From assembly GCA_946530935.1 (NCBI GenBank), contig CAMNAJ010000004.1, forward strand, positions 1-40,524: 40,524 nucleotides of DNA. The letters run 5' to 3'. Position 1 is the first letter of the stretch; every line of letters begins with the position of its first letter. The position numbers and the translations under genes were made by a program. Below are positions 9,582 to 19,889 of the stretch, piece after piece. The stretch comes from an uncultured Candidatus Saccharibacteria bacterium. GTDB taxonomy: Bacteria; Patescibacteriota; Saccharimonadia; Saccharimonadales; Saccharimonadaceae. Below the pieces are notes generated by a model. The model was not told the DNA's origin. It searched no databases and saw only the letters and a list, made by a program, of their open reading frames with translations.

Positions 9582-10942
9582 TATTCAATTTTAACATATG
9601 GGCGTTTCTGAAATAACAGATAGAAAACAGGGGTCATTAAATAAATATGTAAAACATTTGGTAGGCCCGAGAAAAATCCCATGGTCGCCAAGTAAGCAAT
9701 CAATAAAACACCAAAAAAGATAAATTTATCATCGCGGAATTTCTTTGCCACAAACCAAATCGAGATTAAAATGGCGCAAATCACAATAAATACAGCACCA
9801 ACAATACCTAATTCTAATAATATTTGTAAATATTCGTTCTGTACAATTTCGCGGCTAGATAAATTCGGTTCTTCTTCATGAATTGCTATACCAGCACCGC
9901 CCAAACCTGTGCCAAATAAAGCTTTCTTCTTCCAGGCCCGCAGTGCAATATCATTCATGTTTAATCTTATTTCGGTGGATTCTTCTATGTAGCCAGAAAA
10001 GTTTGAGTCGGCTTCGATGTCTTCTCTAAAATCAATTTTTCCAAGCGACATCTGTTCGATCGAGCGCGAGATGCCATGCGAGAAACCTTCGTTAGTAGGG
10101 GAGAGTTCAGCTAGCCAACCCTGTATTAATAAACCACTTCCGAAGGATAACACAATCAGTGGCAGAACGAGCAGAGTGGAAAACTTATGAAGTTTTACAC
10201 AGGTGAATACTAAATAACATATCACCGCGAGCATAAAAGCGTAAATTGCGCCACGCGAAAATGTTAAAAATAATGACATCATTAGGAAAAATGTCAATAC
10301 AACATCCAGGGCAATTTGCGACTTGTTTTTTCGTTCTTTAATGTCATTATATAAAAATAACAGAGAAATTATGTTCGGTAGCAATAATAAATTACCAAAG
10401 AATTGTGGCTCAATTGCAAATCCATTTGGGTGCGGAAAACCAATTGCCTGGTAAGTACAACCGGCGCATAAACCAGTCGCCGCTCGATCAATTCCGACCA
10501 CATCCAAAAAGCTCTGCAATAGCCCAAATAGGCCGGCTGCCACTCCGGCGTACATATGGACTTCAAGTAGCTTCTCGATTTTATCTCGGCGTAACTTTAG
10601 GCTTAAAATATTCAATACGGAAAATAATATTAACCAGATGATTCCTGCTACTAAAATGCCACGGATTTTATTTGGACTCCAGATAATTGAAATAGTTGCA
10701 TAAATTGGCAGGGCTAACCATAATACACGCCTTATCCAATTGAAATTTCGCCAAACTGCTGGCATTTTTCGCAAACTAAGCACCCCAAAGATAAATAACC
10801 AAATCAATGGAATAGATAATTCAAAATACATTGATTCATTAGCGCCAAGATAAAATACTGGCAAATAAGAGAAAAACACTACCACTGGTAGTGCCCACAA
10901 CAACCAGTTTTCGATTTTGTTAAGCCATTTTTTCATCGACAA
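9581..10942 (-). CDS. O-antigen ligase/polymerase (Wzy/WaaL)-like polytopic membrane protein
   Basis: Multiple TM segments; LFLTFSRGAIYAFMLAVICYLV and NEYLQILLELGIVGAVF typical of the O-antigen ligase superfamily. Confidence 0.8.
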   Translation of the reverse strand: MSMKKWLNKIENWLLWALPVVVFFSYLPVFYLGANESMYFELSIPLIWLFIFGVLSLRKMPAVWRNFNWIRRVLWLALPIYATISIIWSPNKIRGILVAGIIWLILFSVLNILSLKLRRDKIEKLLEVHMYAGVAAGLFGLLQSFLDVVGIDRAATGLCAGCTYQAIGFPHPNGFAIEPQFFGNLLLLPNIISLLFLYNDIKERKNKSQIALDVVLTFFLMMSLFLTFSRGAIYAFMLAVICYLVFTCVKLHKFSTLLVLPLIVLSFGSGLLIQGWLAELSPTNEGFSHGISRSIEQMSLGKIDFREDIEADSNFSGYIEESTEIRLNMNDIALRAWKKKALFGTGLGGAGIAIHEEEPNLSSREIVQNEYLQILLELGIVGAVFIVICAILISIWFVAKKFRDDKFIFFGVLLIAYLATMGFFSGLPNVLHIYLMTPVFYLLFQKRPYVKIE

Positions 10943-12017
10943 ATTCCTTTAAGCGCTTTTTAAAATTAGCAACGTCAAAGAATTCCGCGCTCTCGATGAT
11001 TTCTTCGCGTTTATATTTTGTGTAATCAAATTTCTTTAGAACCTTAGTAAGCGAATCAACGCTTTGTTCTTTGAAAAGTTCTCCGTTTTTGCCTGGTTTT
11101 ACATAATCACGTGCCCCACCTTCATTTAAGGCGATTACTGGACATCCTGCAGCCAATGCCTCTACGGGCGCAATACCAAATGGTTCAATACTCGGAAAGA
11201 TAAAGCCTTCAGACTTAATTAATTCTTCGCGTAATCCTTCAGTGCTCATAGCTGGCAAGAAGGTAATCAATTTTGAATTATTCGCTGCTTTGACTAGATT
11301 ATTATGCTCTGGGCCACTGCCAATAATTGTTAGTTTTTTGCCCGCCGCAATACAAGCCCGAATTGCTAAGTCTTGTCTTTTCCAAGAGACTTGTCGCGAA
11401 TAATTAATGAAACCTTCACGCTTTGCTTTATTCTTAACTGTCTTAAATTTCTTAATTTCAACTGGCGGCGCAATTACAGTCGCCTCGCGATCGTAATATT
11501 TTTTAATCATTTTGGCGGCATAATCTGAGATCGTTACAAAATAGTCTGGCCCCTGCGCTCCAATATAATCTGCCTTTCGAAGTGGTCTGACGAACTTCTT
11601 AAAACATGGTCTCACGATTGGGTTAAAAATGCCGAAACCAGGATTCTCTACGTATTCATCATACATTTGCCAATAGTATTGTGTTGGCACATGACAATAA
11701 CAAATATGCGTAGTATTTGGACCACACTTGATTGATTTTGCCTCAGCTCCAGTAACAGAGATTACTAGATCATAATCGCTTAAATCTAGATGATTAAAAT
11801 AATTTTGCCGAATCATTGGATAAAGTCGACGTAATTTTGAAGGTAAAATCTTCATCCAGCCAGTTTTTACTTCCGCATCGTGGAACCAATCAATTCCGCG
11901 CGGATTATATTGCGACGTATAAATAGGCGCTTCTGGATACATTTGATGAATTGCTAAGAGAACTTTTTCTGCACCACCTACGTTCGTTAGCCAATCGCAG
12001 ACTATTGCAACTTTCAT
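10920..12017 (-). CDS. GT4 family glycosyltransferase
   Basis: MKVAIVCDWLTNVGGAEKVL...; EGFIFPSIEPFGIAPVEALAAGCPVIALNEGGARDYV. Confidence 0.88.
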   Translation of the reverse strand: MKVAIVCDWLTNVGGAEKVLLAIHQMYPEAPIYTSQYNPRGIDWFHDAEVKTGWMKILPSKLRRLYPMIRQNYFNHLDLSDYDLVISVTGAEAKSIKCGPNTTHICYCHVPTQYYWQMYDEYVENPGFGIFNPIVRPCFKKFVRPLRKADYIGAQGPDYFVTISDYAAKMIKKYYDREATVIAPPVEIKKFKTVKNKAKREGFINYSRQVSWKRQDLAIRACIAAGKKLTIIGSGPEHNNLVKAANNSKLITFLPAMSTEGLREELIKSEGFIFPSIEPFGIAPVEALAAGCPVIALNEGGARDYVKPGKNGELFKEQSVDSLTKVLKKFDYTKYKREEIIESAEFFDVANFKKRLKEFVDEKMA

Positions 12018-12943
12018 TTTCTAAACCTCAATAATATATTAGCAAAGAAAATCTCGAGAGAGTTAGCATACTTCTTTTTCTCTTGCATCGGTATGTTCGC
12101 GCGACCAACCGCCAAAGCATGAGATATCCGCCAGCGCAGCCTCACGATATGTCGACGATGACGCGCTTTTTGGCTATTTTGTTTTTTTGACCAGGCTTTC
12201 AAGTGGGCATAGCTTTTTTGCCAATTTTCCCATTTTAGAGCGGACTTCGATACGGTACTAGTTTCTGTTCCGTAATTATATATATAAAGCGGATCATATA
12301 TAAACTCTATCTTGGCATTTTTCTTATAGGCGCTTCTTGCGGCTGCGATATAATCCAGTACAAACTTCGTATCTTCGGCGAAATTCATTTCAGTATCAAA
12401 ATGTAGGTCATGTTTTTCGATGATATCGCGTCTAAATAGCTTTGTTACCGCGCCGTACATTCTGCCGTCAATGCGCATTAAATATAAAACATATTCAGTT
12501 ATGGTTTCATTTTTCTTTCGTGCACGCACTTTCTTTACGAAGTCATTATGAATTTCTCTCGTCGCCAGACGATTATACTGTAGCGCCGTACTAGCAATGA
12601 TTACGTCTTTGTCTTCATACTTTTTAACTAATTGTTCAATGAAATCCTGCTGCACATAATCATCGCTATCAATAAAAGAAATATAATCTCCCTTTGCAAT
12701 CTTTATTCCAGTATTGCGTGCTGCTGAAGGGCCACCATTCTTTTGGCTCTTTATGATAATATTGCTATGGTTTTTAGCGAAGTCTTTCAAAATCTTACAA
12801 CTATCATCTTTTGACCCATCATCAACACAAATAATCTCGATATTTTTATAAGTTGAGCTAATTAAACGCTCTAAGAGAGTAATACATTGTTTTCCGGTGT
12901 TGTAAACCGGAATAATAATTGAGACCAAAGGTGACTTACTCAT
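12014..12943 (-). CDS. GT2 family glycosyltransferase
   Basis: SIIIPVYNTGKQC...IICVDDGSKDDS...NGGPSAARNTGIKIAKGDYISFIDSDDYV. Confidence 0.93.
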   Translation of the reverse strand: MSKSPLVSIIIPVYNTGKQCITLLERLISSTYKNIEIICVDDGSKDDSCKILKDFAKNHSNIIIKSQKNGGPSAARNTGIKIAKGDYISFIDSDDYVQQDFIEQLVKKYEDKDVIIASTALQYNRLATREIHNDFVKKVRARKKNETITEYVLYLMRIDGRMYGAVTKLFRRDIIEKHDLHFDTEMNFAEDTKFVLDYIAAARSAYKKNAKIEFIYDPLYIYNYGTETSTVSKSALKWENWQKSYAHLKAWSKKQNSQKARHRRHIVRLRWRISHALAVGRANIPMQEKKKYANSLEIFFANILLRFRK

Positions 12944-12995
12944 ATACTCATTATATCTTAAAACCGCCCCCGTTTTGTGCTAATATAGGATATAT

Positions 12996-13808
12996 ATGAA
13001 AATTCCTAGAGTACTGAACCGGCGCAACCGGATTCTTCTTAAAGAGTTAGTAAAAACCGATTTTAAACTCAGATATCAAGGATCAGTCTTAGGTTATTTG
13101 TGGGCATTGCTACGTCCGCTTATGATGTTTGCAATCCTTTATATTGTCTTCGCAAAACTATTGCGTATTGGCGGCGATATTCCACATTATGCAGTTTATC
13201 TTTTAACTGGTACCGTGATGTGGAGCTTCTTCACGGAGTGCACTTCGCAGGGGATTCAAGCTATTGTCATTCGTGGCGACTTGCTTCGTAAGATTAGTTT
13301 TCCGAAATACATTGTTGTCGTCTCGGCAACCTTGACTGCCGTCGTTAATATGCTGATTAACTTAATTGTAATTGTATTCTTTGCACTTATTAACGGTGTA
13401 ACTCCAACCTGGACCTGGCTTCTTGTACCAATCTCATTAATTGAACTATATACACTCTCATTAGGTATAGCTTTCTTGCTTGGCGCAATTAACGTTAAGT
13501 ATCGCGACATTACATCAATTTGGGACGTTTTCATTCAAGCATTCTTTTATGCGGTGCCAATTATCTATCCAATTTCCATGGTTGCAAGCGTTAATGAATT
13601 TGCTGCAAAAATCCTACTCTTGAACCCGGTCGCTCAAGCTATTCAAGACATTCGCTTTAATCTTATTACTAAAGAAACGATTACTATGTGGAATTTTCTT
13701 GGCAATCCATATGTGATGATTGTTCCGATTGCAATCATTTTACTGGTACTCGGTTTTGGCGCCATTGTCTTTAGGCGCAAGTCTAAATATTTCGCGGAGG
13801 AAGTATAA
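12996..13808 (+). CDS. ABC-2 type polysaccharide exporter permease (Wzm/TagG-like)
   Basis: LLKELVKTDFKLRYQGSVLGYLWALLRPLMMFAILYIVF; six-TM pattern; coupled to an ABC ATPase. Confidence 0.9.
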   Translation: MKIPRVLNRRNRILLKELVKTDFKLRYQGSVLGYLWALLRPLMMFAILYIVFAKLLRIGGDIPHYAVYLLTGTVMWSFFTECTSQGIQAIVIRGDLLRKISFPKYIVVVSATLTAVVNMLINLIVIVFFALINGVTPTWTWLLVPISLIELYTLSLGIAFLLGAINVKYRDITSIWDVFIQAFFYAVPIIYPISMVASVNEFAAKILLLNPVAQAIQDIRFNLITKETITMWNFLGNPYVMIVPIAIILLVLGFGAIVFRRKSKYFAEEV

Positions 13809-14593
13809 TGAGTCGTCGTCCAATTGGCAGCAGAGTAGAGATAAATGATGAAACTAATGATATTGCAATTAGTGTCAAGAATTTACATAAAAGCTTTCGT
13901 TTACCGACTGAACGTTCATTTGGTTTAAAGCAGGCAATTTTTAATCGCCTTCGTGGCATAAAAGGCTACAAAGAGCAGAAAGTTCTAAAAGGCCTCAACT
14001 TCGACATTAAGAAGGGCGAATTCGTTGGTATTGTTGGTCGTAACGGCTCCGGTAAATCTACTTTATTGAAAATTCTTGCTGGTATCTATTATCCAGAAAA
14101 AGGCGAAATCACCATCAATGGTAATTTAGTGCCGTTTATCGAATTAGGTGTTGGTTTTAATCCGGAACTAACCGGTCGCGAAAACGTTTACATGAACGGC
14201 GCGTTGTTGGGCTTCTCGAATGAAGAGATGGATAAAATGTATGACGAGATTTGGAAGTTTGCCGAGCTTGAACAATTTCAGGATCAGAAGCTTAAAAACT
14301 ATTCTTCCGGTATGCAGGTTCGTCTCGCATTTTCGATTGCAATTCGTGCTCGCGGTGATATTCTTTTGCTCGACGAGGTACTTGCCGTAGGTGATGCCGC
14401 CTTCCAGGAGAAATGTAATGAATACTTTGCTTCACTTCACGGAAGTCAGACCGTCATCTTGGTTACTCATTCCATGGAAAACGTTAAAAAGTTTTGCGAC
14501 CGCGCAATCCTAATTGAGGATGGCAAAATAAAAGACGAAGGCGACCCGAAGAAAGTCGCCGACGAATACATTAAACTCTGGAAACAAGGTTAG
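13808..14593 (+). CDS. ABC transporter ATP-binding protein for polysaccharide/teichoic-acid-like export (Wzt/TagH-like)
   Basis: GIVGRNGSGKSTLLKILAGIYYPEKGEI, NYSSGMQVRLAFSIAI, ILLLDEVLAVGDAAFQ. Confidence 0.93.
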   Translation: MSRRPIGSRVEINDETNDIAISVKNLHKSFRLPTERSFGLKQAIFNRLRGIKGYKEQKVLKGLNFDIKKGEFVGIVGRNGSGKSTLLKILAGIYYPEKGEITINGNLVPFIELGVGFNPELTGRENVYMNGALLGFSNEEMDKMYDEIWKFAELEQFQDQKLKNYSSGMQVRLAFSIAIRARGDILLLDEVLAVGDAAFQEKCNEYFASLHGSQTVILVTHSMENVKKFCDRAILIEDGKIKDEGDPKKVADEYIKLWKQG

Positions 14594-14595
14594 GA

Positions 14596-15543
14596 TTATT
14601 CGTGTTTAACCTTACGGAAAGCTATATATGGCTTTCCGTTTTGTTTTGATAGTAGAGCGTAGTAGAGTTTTAATTTTTTACCCATGAAGATATTATTTCT
14701 ATATTCTTCGCGATGGTCTAAGACCCACTTTTTTGCTTCTTCAAAATAATGCATCTCGATTTTACCGGCGATGGCCTTGTCCATATAGGCAAATTTTGCC
14801 GTTAAAATTGCAATATCGGCCGCTTGGCGCATTGTTTCGTGAGCTCTTACGTACTGACGAGCTTCTTTTGCAGCTAGCTCGCGCATCTGTAATTGTTTCA
14901 GGTAATTTGATTTCTTCGTGATACTATTTTCGCGCTCACGATAGAAATATAAGGATTTTGGTAAATAACTTACTTTATTTGCATGTGAATATAATTTATA
15001 TGTTGTTAAATTGTCTTCGTTAATTTTTCCTTCAGGATAGCGGATATCGTAATCAATAAATAAGTGACGTTTATATAATTTATTCCACGCCAAATTATCC
15101 ATGTTTTCTTGTTGTGTTAATAATCTTACGGTGGCCTCAGATCCAATTAAGGTTAACTCTGGCGGAATAATATCGCCATAACCGCAAACGCAAATATCGG
15201 CTTTGTGTTCTTGGGCAGTTTTGTGCAGCTGACTAATGTAGCCCGGCAATATATAGTCATCACTATCGATAAAACAAATATACTCACCTTTTGCTACGGA
15301 GATGCCTTTATTTCTAGCCGCGGATAATCCGCCGTTTTCCTGATGAATTACGCGAAAAATATGATGCTTTTTTGCATATTCATCACAAATCTCTCCGCTA
15401 TTATCGGTTGAGCCATCATCAATCATGATGACCTCGAGTAATGGATATTTTTGCGCCAACACGCTATCGAGGCATTCCTTTAAATAATCGGATACATTAT
15501 AAACGGGAATAACGACAGATATTAAGTCTTCAGCGGTTTTCAT
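14596..15543 (-). CDS. GT2 family glycosyltransferase
   Basis: ISVVIPVYNVSDYLKECLDSVLAQKYPLLEVIMIDDGSTDNSGEICDEYA...ENGGLSAARNKGI. Confidence 0.94.
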   Translation of the reverse strand: MKTAEDLISVVIPVYNVSDYLKECLDSVLAQKYPLLEVIMIDDGSTDNSGEICDEYAKKHHIFRVIHQENGGLSAARNKGISVAKGEYICFIDSDDYILPGYISQLHKTAQEHKADICVCGYGDIIPPELTLIGSEATVRLLTQQENMDNLAWNKLYKRHLFIDYDIRYPEGKINEDNLTTYKLYSHANKVSYLPKSLYFYRERENSITKKSNYLKQLQMRELAAKEARQYVRAHETMRQAADIAILTAKFAYMDKAIAGKIEMHYFEEAKKWVLDHREEYRNNIFMGKKLKLYYALLSKQNGKPYIAFRKVKHE

Positions 15544-16545
15544 TTATTTTGCCAAATGGTTTAGATAATTAATCGTATCTTTCATTGCGTCAGTAATAGT
15601 GAGTTCTGTTTTCCAGCCCAATTCTTTCTCGGCTTTAGTCGGATTAGCGTAAACTTCCGCTAAGTCGCCAGCGCGACGTGGCGCAATTTTTGTATTTAAT
15701 TTTTTGCCACTCGCTTTTTCAAAGGCTTCAACCATCTCTAATACCGATGTACCTTTGCCAGTACCTAGATTGTAGATATTTACACCTGGTTTCATTTTTT
15801 GCATTGATGCGACATGCCCTTTAGCAAGATCGACAATATGAATATAATCGCGAATACCCGTACCATCTGGAGTATCGTAGTCATTACCGTAAATACTAAG
15901 GCATGGTAATTCTCCAGTCGAAACTTTCATAATAATTGGCATTAGGTTATTTGGAATATCATTTGGGTCTTCGCCAATTAATCCAGATGGATGTGCGCCT
16001 ACCGGATTAAAATATCGCAGAATAGTTGCCTCAAAGTTAGGATTAGAGATAACGACATCTTTTATGATTTCCTCAATCATGTATTTTGTTCTACCGTACG
16101 GATTTGTGATACCGACACCGGTCTGCATGTCTTCGGTTAATTCGGCGACGGGTTGTTCACCGTAAACCGTGGCAGAGGAAGAGAAGATTAGCTTATTAAC
16201 GCTATATTTCTTCATACAATCCAACATATTGATTGTGCTGCCGAGGTTGTTTTCGTAGTAGCGGATAGGCTTTTCTACGGATTCACCCACCGCTTTAAGG
16301 CCGGCAAAATGGAAGACAATATCGTAATTTCCTTCTGCAAAAACCTTATCGAGTGCTTCCTTGTCGAGCATGTCGACTTCGTAAAATTTTGGTTTTACAC
16401 CACTAATTTCCTGTATTCTATCGAGAACAGTAATCTTACTATTGAAGAGGTTATCTAGAATTTCTACTTCATGGCCTTCTTTGATTAATTCGATTGCTGT
16501 ATGTGATCCGATATAGCCCGTACCACCAGTTAGTAATATTTTCAT
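15544..16545 (-). CDS. galE: UDP-glucose 4-epimerase
   Basis: MKILLTGGTGYIGSHTAIELIKEGHEVEILDNL, SSSATVYGEQ, YGRTKYMIEEI, GTGIRDYIHIVDLAKGH. ORF track starts at 16554; the MKILL start at 16545 is preferred. Confidence 0.93.
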   Translation of the reverse strand: MKILLTGGTGYIGSHTAIELIKEGHEVEILDNLFNSKITVLDRIQEISGVKPKFYEVDMLDKEALDKVFAEGNYDIVFHFAGLKAVGESVEKPIRYYENNLGSTINMLDCMKKYSVNKLIFSSSATVYGEQPVAELTEDMQTGVGITNPYGRTKYMIEEIIKDVVISNPNFEATILRYFNPVGAHPSGLIGEDPNDIPNNLMPIIMKVSTGELPCLSIYGNDYDTPDGTGIRDYIHIVDLAKGHVASMQKMKPGVNIYNLGTGKGTSVLEMVEAFEKASGKKLNTKIAPRRAGDLAEVYANPTKAEKELGWKTELTITDAMKDTINYLNHLAK

Positions 16546-16567
16546 TTCAAACACTCCTTCTTTTTTA

Positions 16568-17695
16568 TTAACTTTCGTAAATTGGAATAATCATTTCTTT
16601 TACAATCTTTGCAAAATCATATTTTTCTTCAAACAATTTTCGTGCGTTTTTGGCATATTCTTTTTGCAGTTTTGGTGAAGAGAGTAGTTTATCTAGTGCG
16701 CTCGCTAGGCTGTTTACGTCTTGCGGCTTAACTAGTAGCCCAGTTTTTTGATCAATTACGACTTCTGGATTGCCGTCTATGTTGGTGGCAATTATTGCTT
16801 TTTGCATCATTGCTGCATCTAGCAGTGCAAGGCTTAAACCTTCGTGGTAGGAGGGGAGCACGAAAATCCCCATTTCTGCGTATGCTTTTAATGGTTTATT
16901 TGTATAACCCTTAAAAACAATCTTTTTATTATTTACTAATTGCTTATAATAATCGTCATTCTCGCCAGTACCATAAATTAACAATTTAGCCTCTGGATAC
17001 TTTGGCGAAACTTTATCAAACGCTCGAATTAATTCCTCTACGCCTTTATAGTCGATAATTCTTCCCAAGAAACCAACAATATTGGAATTGTCATTTTTTG
17101 GATACTTATCCATAAAATCAAATGACCCATTTGGCACAACAACATAATTTGGTAACTTTTTCGGAATAATCTTCGATACGAACTTATGCTCGTAATTGCT
17201 TATTGTGGTAATTTTGACTGGGTATTTTGCTAACTTAAAAATGAATTTACCAATTGGGTTTTTATATTTGATATTGATATTTTCCCAAACCACTAGACGT
17301 AAATCAGAGTGGTCAGTCCAGACTATTTTTGTCTTCGTTACTTTACCTGCTAAAGTTGCGGCTATAAATTCATCGCGAGATTGAATATGTAAAACTTGCG
17401 GTTTATATTTCAAAGTTTTAAAAAGATACCAAAAGAACAGATAAACTTCCCATAGTACAAAAAACGGTAAAAACAGATTTCTGTAACCGCTCCAATTTTG
17501 TTGACGACAAAATGGTGCTTTTATTGTTTTTAAGCCAGCCGCCTCCGCTTCTTCGAGTAGCTTAATTGATGAGCTTACTACAATTGGCGTATAGCCATTC
17601 TTTTTCAGCTCGCCACCAAGACTGATCTGATACTTTTCGGCGCCACCATAATCCTTCGGCGAAATACCACGAATCAGGAAGACTTTCTTTTCCAT
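16568..17695 (-). CDS. GT4 family glycosyltransferase
   Basis: GGAEKYQISLGGELKKNGYTPIV; VGFLGRIIDYKGVEELIRAF; YHEGLSLALLDAAMMQKAIIATNIDGNPEVV. Confidence 0.9.
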   Translation of the reverse strand: MEKKVFLIRGISPKDYGGAEKYQISLGGELKKNGYTPIVVSSSIKLLEEAEAAGLKTIKAPFCRQQNWSGYRNLFLPFFVLWEVYLFFWYLFKTLKYKPQVLHIQSRDEFIAATLAGKVTKTKIVWTDHSDLRLVVWENINIKYKNPIGKFIFKLAKYPVKITTISNYEHKFVSKIIPKKLPNYVVVPNGSFDFMDKYPKNDNSNIVGFLGRIIDYKGVEELIRAFDKVSPKYPEAKLLIYGTGENDDYYKQLVNNKKIVFKGYTNKPLKAYAEMGIFVLPSYHEGLSLALLDAAMMQKAIIATNIDGNPEVVIDQKTGLLVKPQDVNSLASALDKLLSSPKLQKEYAKNARKLFEEKYDFAKIVKEMIIPIYES

Positions 17696-17697
17696 AA

Positions 17698-19827
17698 TCA
17701 GATATCTTTTTTAACGGTTTTAATATAGGTATCCCAATTATGTCGTTCCGTAATCTTTTGCTGAGCCTTTTCGACATATTTTGTGCGGTCAGCTGAGTTA
17801 ATGGTTTCTTTTAGTGCATCAATATATCCGTCAATATCATTCATCTCGACTAATCTTCCGGATACTCTATCCTCAATGAAATCCGGTACGCCACCTTCTC
17901 TCGTTGCAATGATTGGCAAACCTAACGCTGAAATTTCGAGTAAAATATTTGGAATACCATCAGTTTGTGACGTGTATAGGTAGGCATCGTATTCCTCGAT
18001 TGGTAGGGCGGAAATGTCACTGAATGCGCCTTTATAGTTTAGATTTTTTGTACCGTTGAAATAGTTATTTTTGTAATATGGTTTTTGGATGCGACCATAC
18101 ACATCAATTTCGTAACCTTCTGGTAGTTTATTGGCAATCTTTTTCAAAATATCTGGACGCTTTTGTGGCGCTACGCGACTTGCCCAAAGAATTTTATGTA
18201 TGCCATTGCTGGCTTTCGTCTTTGGTTTTCTAATTTCGAGATTAACTGGTTGATAATGTGTTGTGAATCTAGCTTTTTCAATTCCTTCACGTTCAACTAA
18301 ATCGTCAACAATCGTTCCATTGTCTGTAAAAATCTTATGAATACAAGGCTCCAACTCTACTAAATACGGATCGGCAAAACTTTGAATTCTTTTTTCGTCT
18401 TCTGCAAATTCGTGCATAAAGAATGAAAGATTGACGGTAATTTTGTTTGTTAAAATTAACGCATGATTATTAATTGCCCACCTGTAATAAAATTCATTAT
18501 TAACGATATGTAGACGTTTGGCTTTGGTTTGGACGATTAGTTTTGTGATTAAAAATTCTTTATCCCAATCATTTAATCCTTCAGTTGCGCCGTCGAAATC
18601 CACGAAATCAACATTCTCTGGAATATGATACGGGTGTCCATCTGGCAATTTACCCAACACTAGAACGCGCCATTTTGGATGTAGTTCATAGATAGCTTTA
18701 AGATAGTTTTCAAGAACCTTTTCTGTGCCGCCAACTCCTAGTCTTGGCATCATGAAAATATAATCTGGATTACTTGTCATTGTATGAACCATACGACAAT
18801 ATGCTTTACCGAGATAATCCAATTCCGAATCGTATACTGGCATACGGGAGACAATTTCCGGATCAGGGTAGAGTGAACCGTCGATTTGGTTCATGTTTTT
18901 CCACTCCGTAACTAGAGCATCCGAGAGCGCGGCGTATTTTTTCTTTGCGCGATAGCCCTCAATCGTCTTTGTAATTTTTGTATCGGCTTTTTTCAAGACT
19001 GGTGTGTGTCGAAGAATTTTATGCCCGTATCGCAAAACGGTCAACATCTTGTTGTTATCCGGTATGACCGGTGCAGATTTTTCAAACTCCGGTTTATAGA
19101 GGCTCTTCATTTTTTCGAGACTAAATGCGTCGGTATATGAGATTGTTGTATTGTCGCTCGTGTGTCTGGAATATGTCGAATTTGTCCTAACACGATAGAA
19201 GAGTATGCTGCCCGGCACGATATTATGTTTTATGCCGCTACTGCGCGTTTCGCAGTTATATTGCCAATCTTCGAAGCCATAGCAGTCTACGGCTTGTTGA
19301 TAAGGGAAGCGTTTTGCTGTTTCGGTTTTAAGAAAAATACCAGCTGACCAGCGATTTCTGCCTAGTAAAATTAAGGTATCCGTGTCGAGATCAAACGAAT
19401 CCTTCATGCGCCATAACCTCGGCTGCTCATTTAGCCCAAAAGTAATATTATATTCGGTATGCAAGATTATATCTTCGTCGCTTGATTCTTGAATATTGTA
19501 CGCATCAATCAACCAGTTTTCTGAAAATAAATCATCGCCATCCATTAAACAAGCGTACTTACCAGTGGCTTGTTGAATCGAAAAGTTTCTTGATTGCGCA
19601 GGTTCACCGAATGAGTTATAAAAAACCTTTAATTTTTTGGACTTTTCAATAGATTTTATGTAATTAATGGTTTTTTCGTCGCCGTTATCAATATGTGCAA
19701 TAATTTCGTAGCTGACTTTATTTTCGTCTAACTTTTTTAGCATTCTGTCGAGCGCCAAAAAAGTTTTATGGATAACTATACCTTCATCATGAAAAGTAAG
19801 GATAATTGAGATGTCGGGATTATTCAT
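17698..19827 (-). CDS. Bifunctional GT2-GT4 glycosyltransferase fusion
   Basis: N-terminal GT2 (ISIILTFHDEG...AQSRNFSIQQATGKYACLMDGDDLF) and C-terminal GT4 (HKILWASRVAPQKRPDILKKIA...TSQTDGIPNILLEISALGLPIIATREGGVPDFI). Confidence 0.88.
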   Translation of the reverse strand: MNNPDISIILTFHDEGIVIHKTFLALDRMLKKLDENKVSYEIIAHIDNGDEKTINYIKSIEKSKKLKVFYNSFGEPAQSRNFSIQQATGKYACLMDGDDLFSENWLIDAYNIQESSDEDIILHTEYNITFGLNEQPRLWRMKDSFDLDTDTLILLGRNRWSAGIFLKTETAKRFPYQQAVDCYGFEDWQYNCETRSSGIKHNIVPGSILFYRVRTNSTYSRHTSDNTTISYTDAFSLEKMKSLYKPEFEKSAPVIPDNNKMLTVLRYGHKILRHTPVLKKADTKITKTIEGYRAKKKYAALSDALVTEWKNMNQIDGSLYPDPEIVSRMPVYDSELDYLGKAYCRMVHTMTSNPDYIFMMPRLGVGGTEKVLENYLKAIYELHPKWRVLVLGKLPDGHPYHIPENVDFVDFDGATEGLNDWDKEFLITKLIVQTKAKRLHIVNNEFYYRWAINNHALILTNKITVNLSFFMHEFAEDEKRIQSFADPYLVELEPCIHKIFTDNGTIVDDLVEREGIEKARFTTHYQPVNLEIRKPKTKASNGIHKILWASRVAPQKRPDILKKIANKLPEGYEIDVYGRIQKPYYKNNYFNGTKNLNYKGAFSDISALPIEEYDAYLYTSQTDGIPNILLEISALGLPIIATREGGVPDFIEDRVSGRLVEMNDIDGYIDALKETINSADRTKYVEKAQQKITERHNWDTYIKTVKKDI

Positions 19828-19889
19828 ATCTTATATAATAACATAGTTTAATTTCAGATTCTCCCTAGGGTACAGCAGGGGAGATATGG

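Noticed and set aside
12981-12998. Leaderless start for the Wzm-like gene at 12996
   Set aside because: TAATAT is 9 nt upstream and an AGGA lies 5 nt before the ATG, so an SD-led start cannot be excluded; left out of the leaderless set.
3869-19827. Possible alternative genetic code (TGA = Gly, as in some CPR lineages)
   Set aside because: dnaA (3869), the GT2 at 12014 and the GT2-GT4 fusion (17698) all end naturally at TGA, and no long coding frame needs TGA readthrough.
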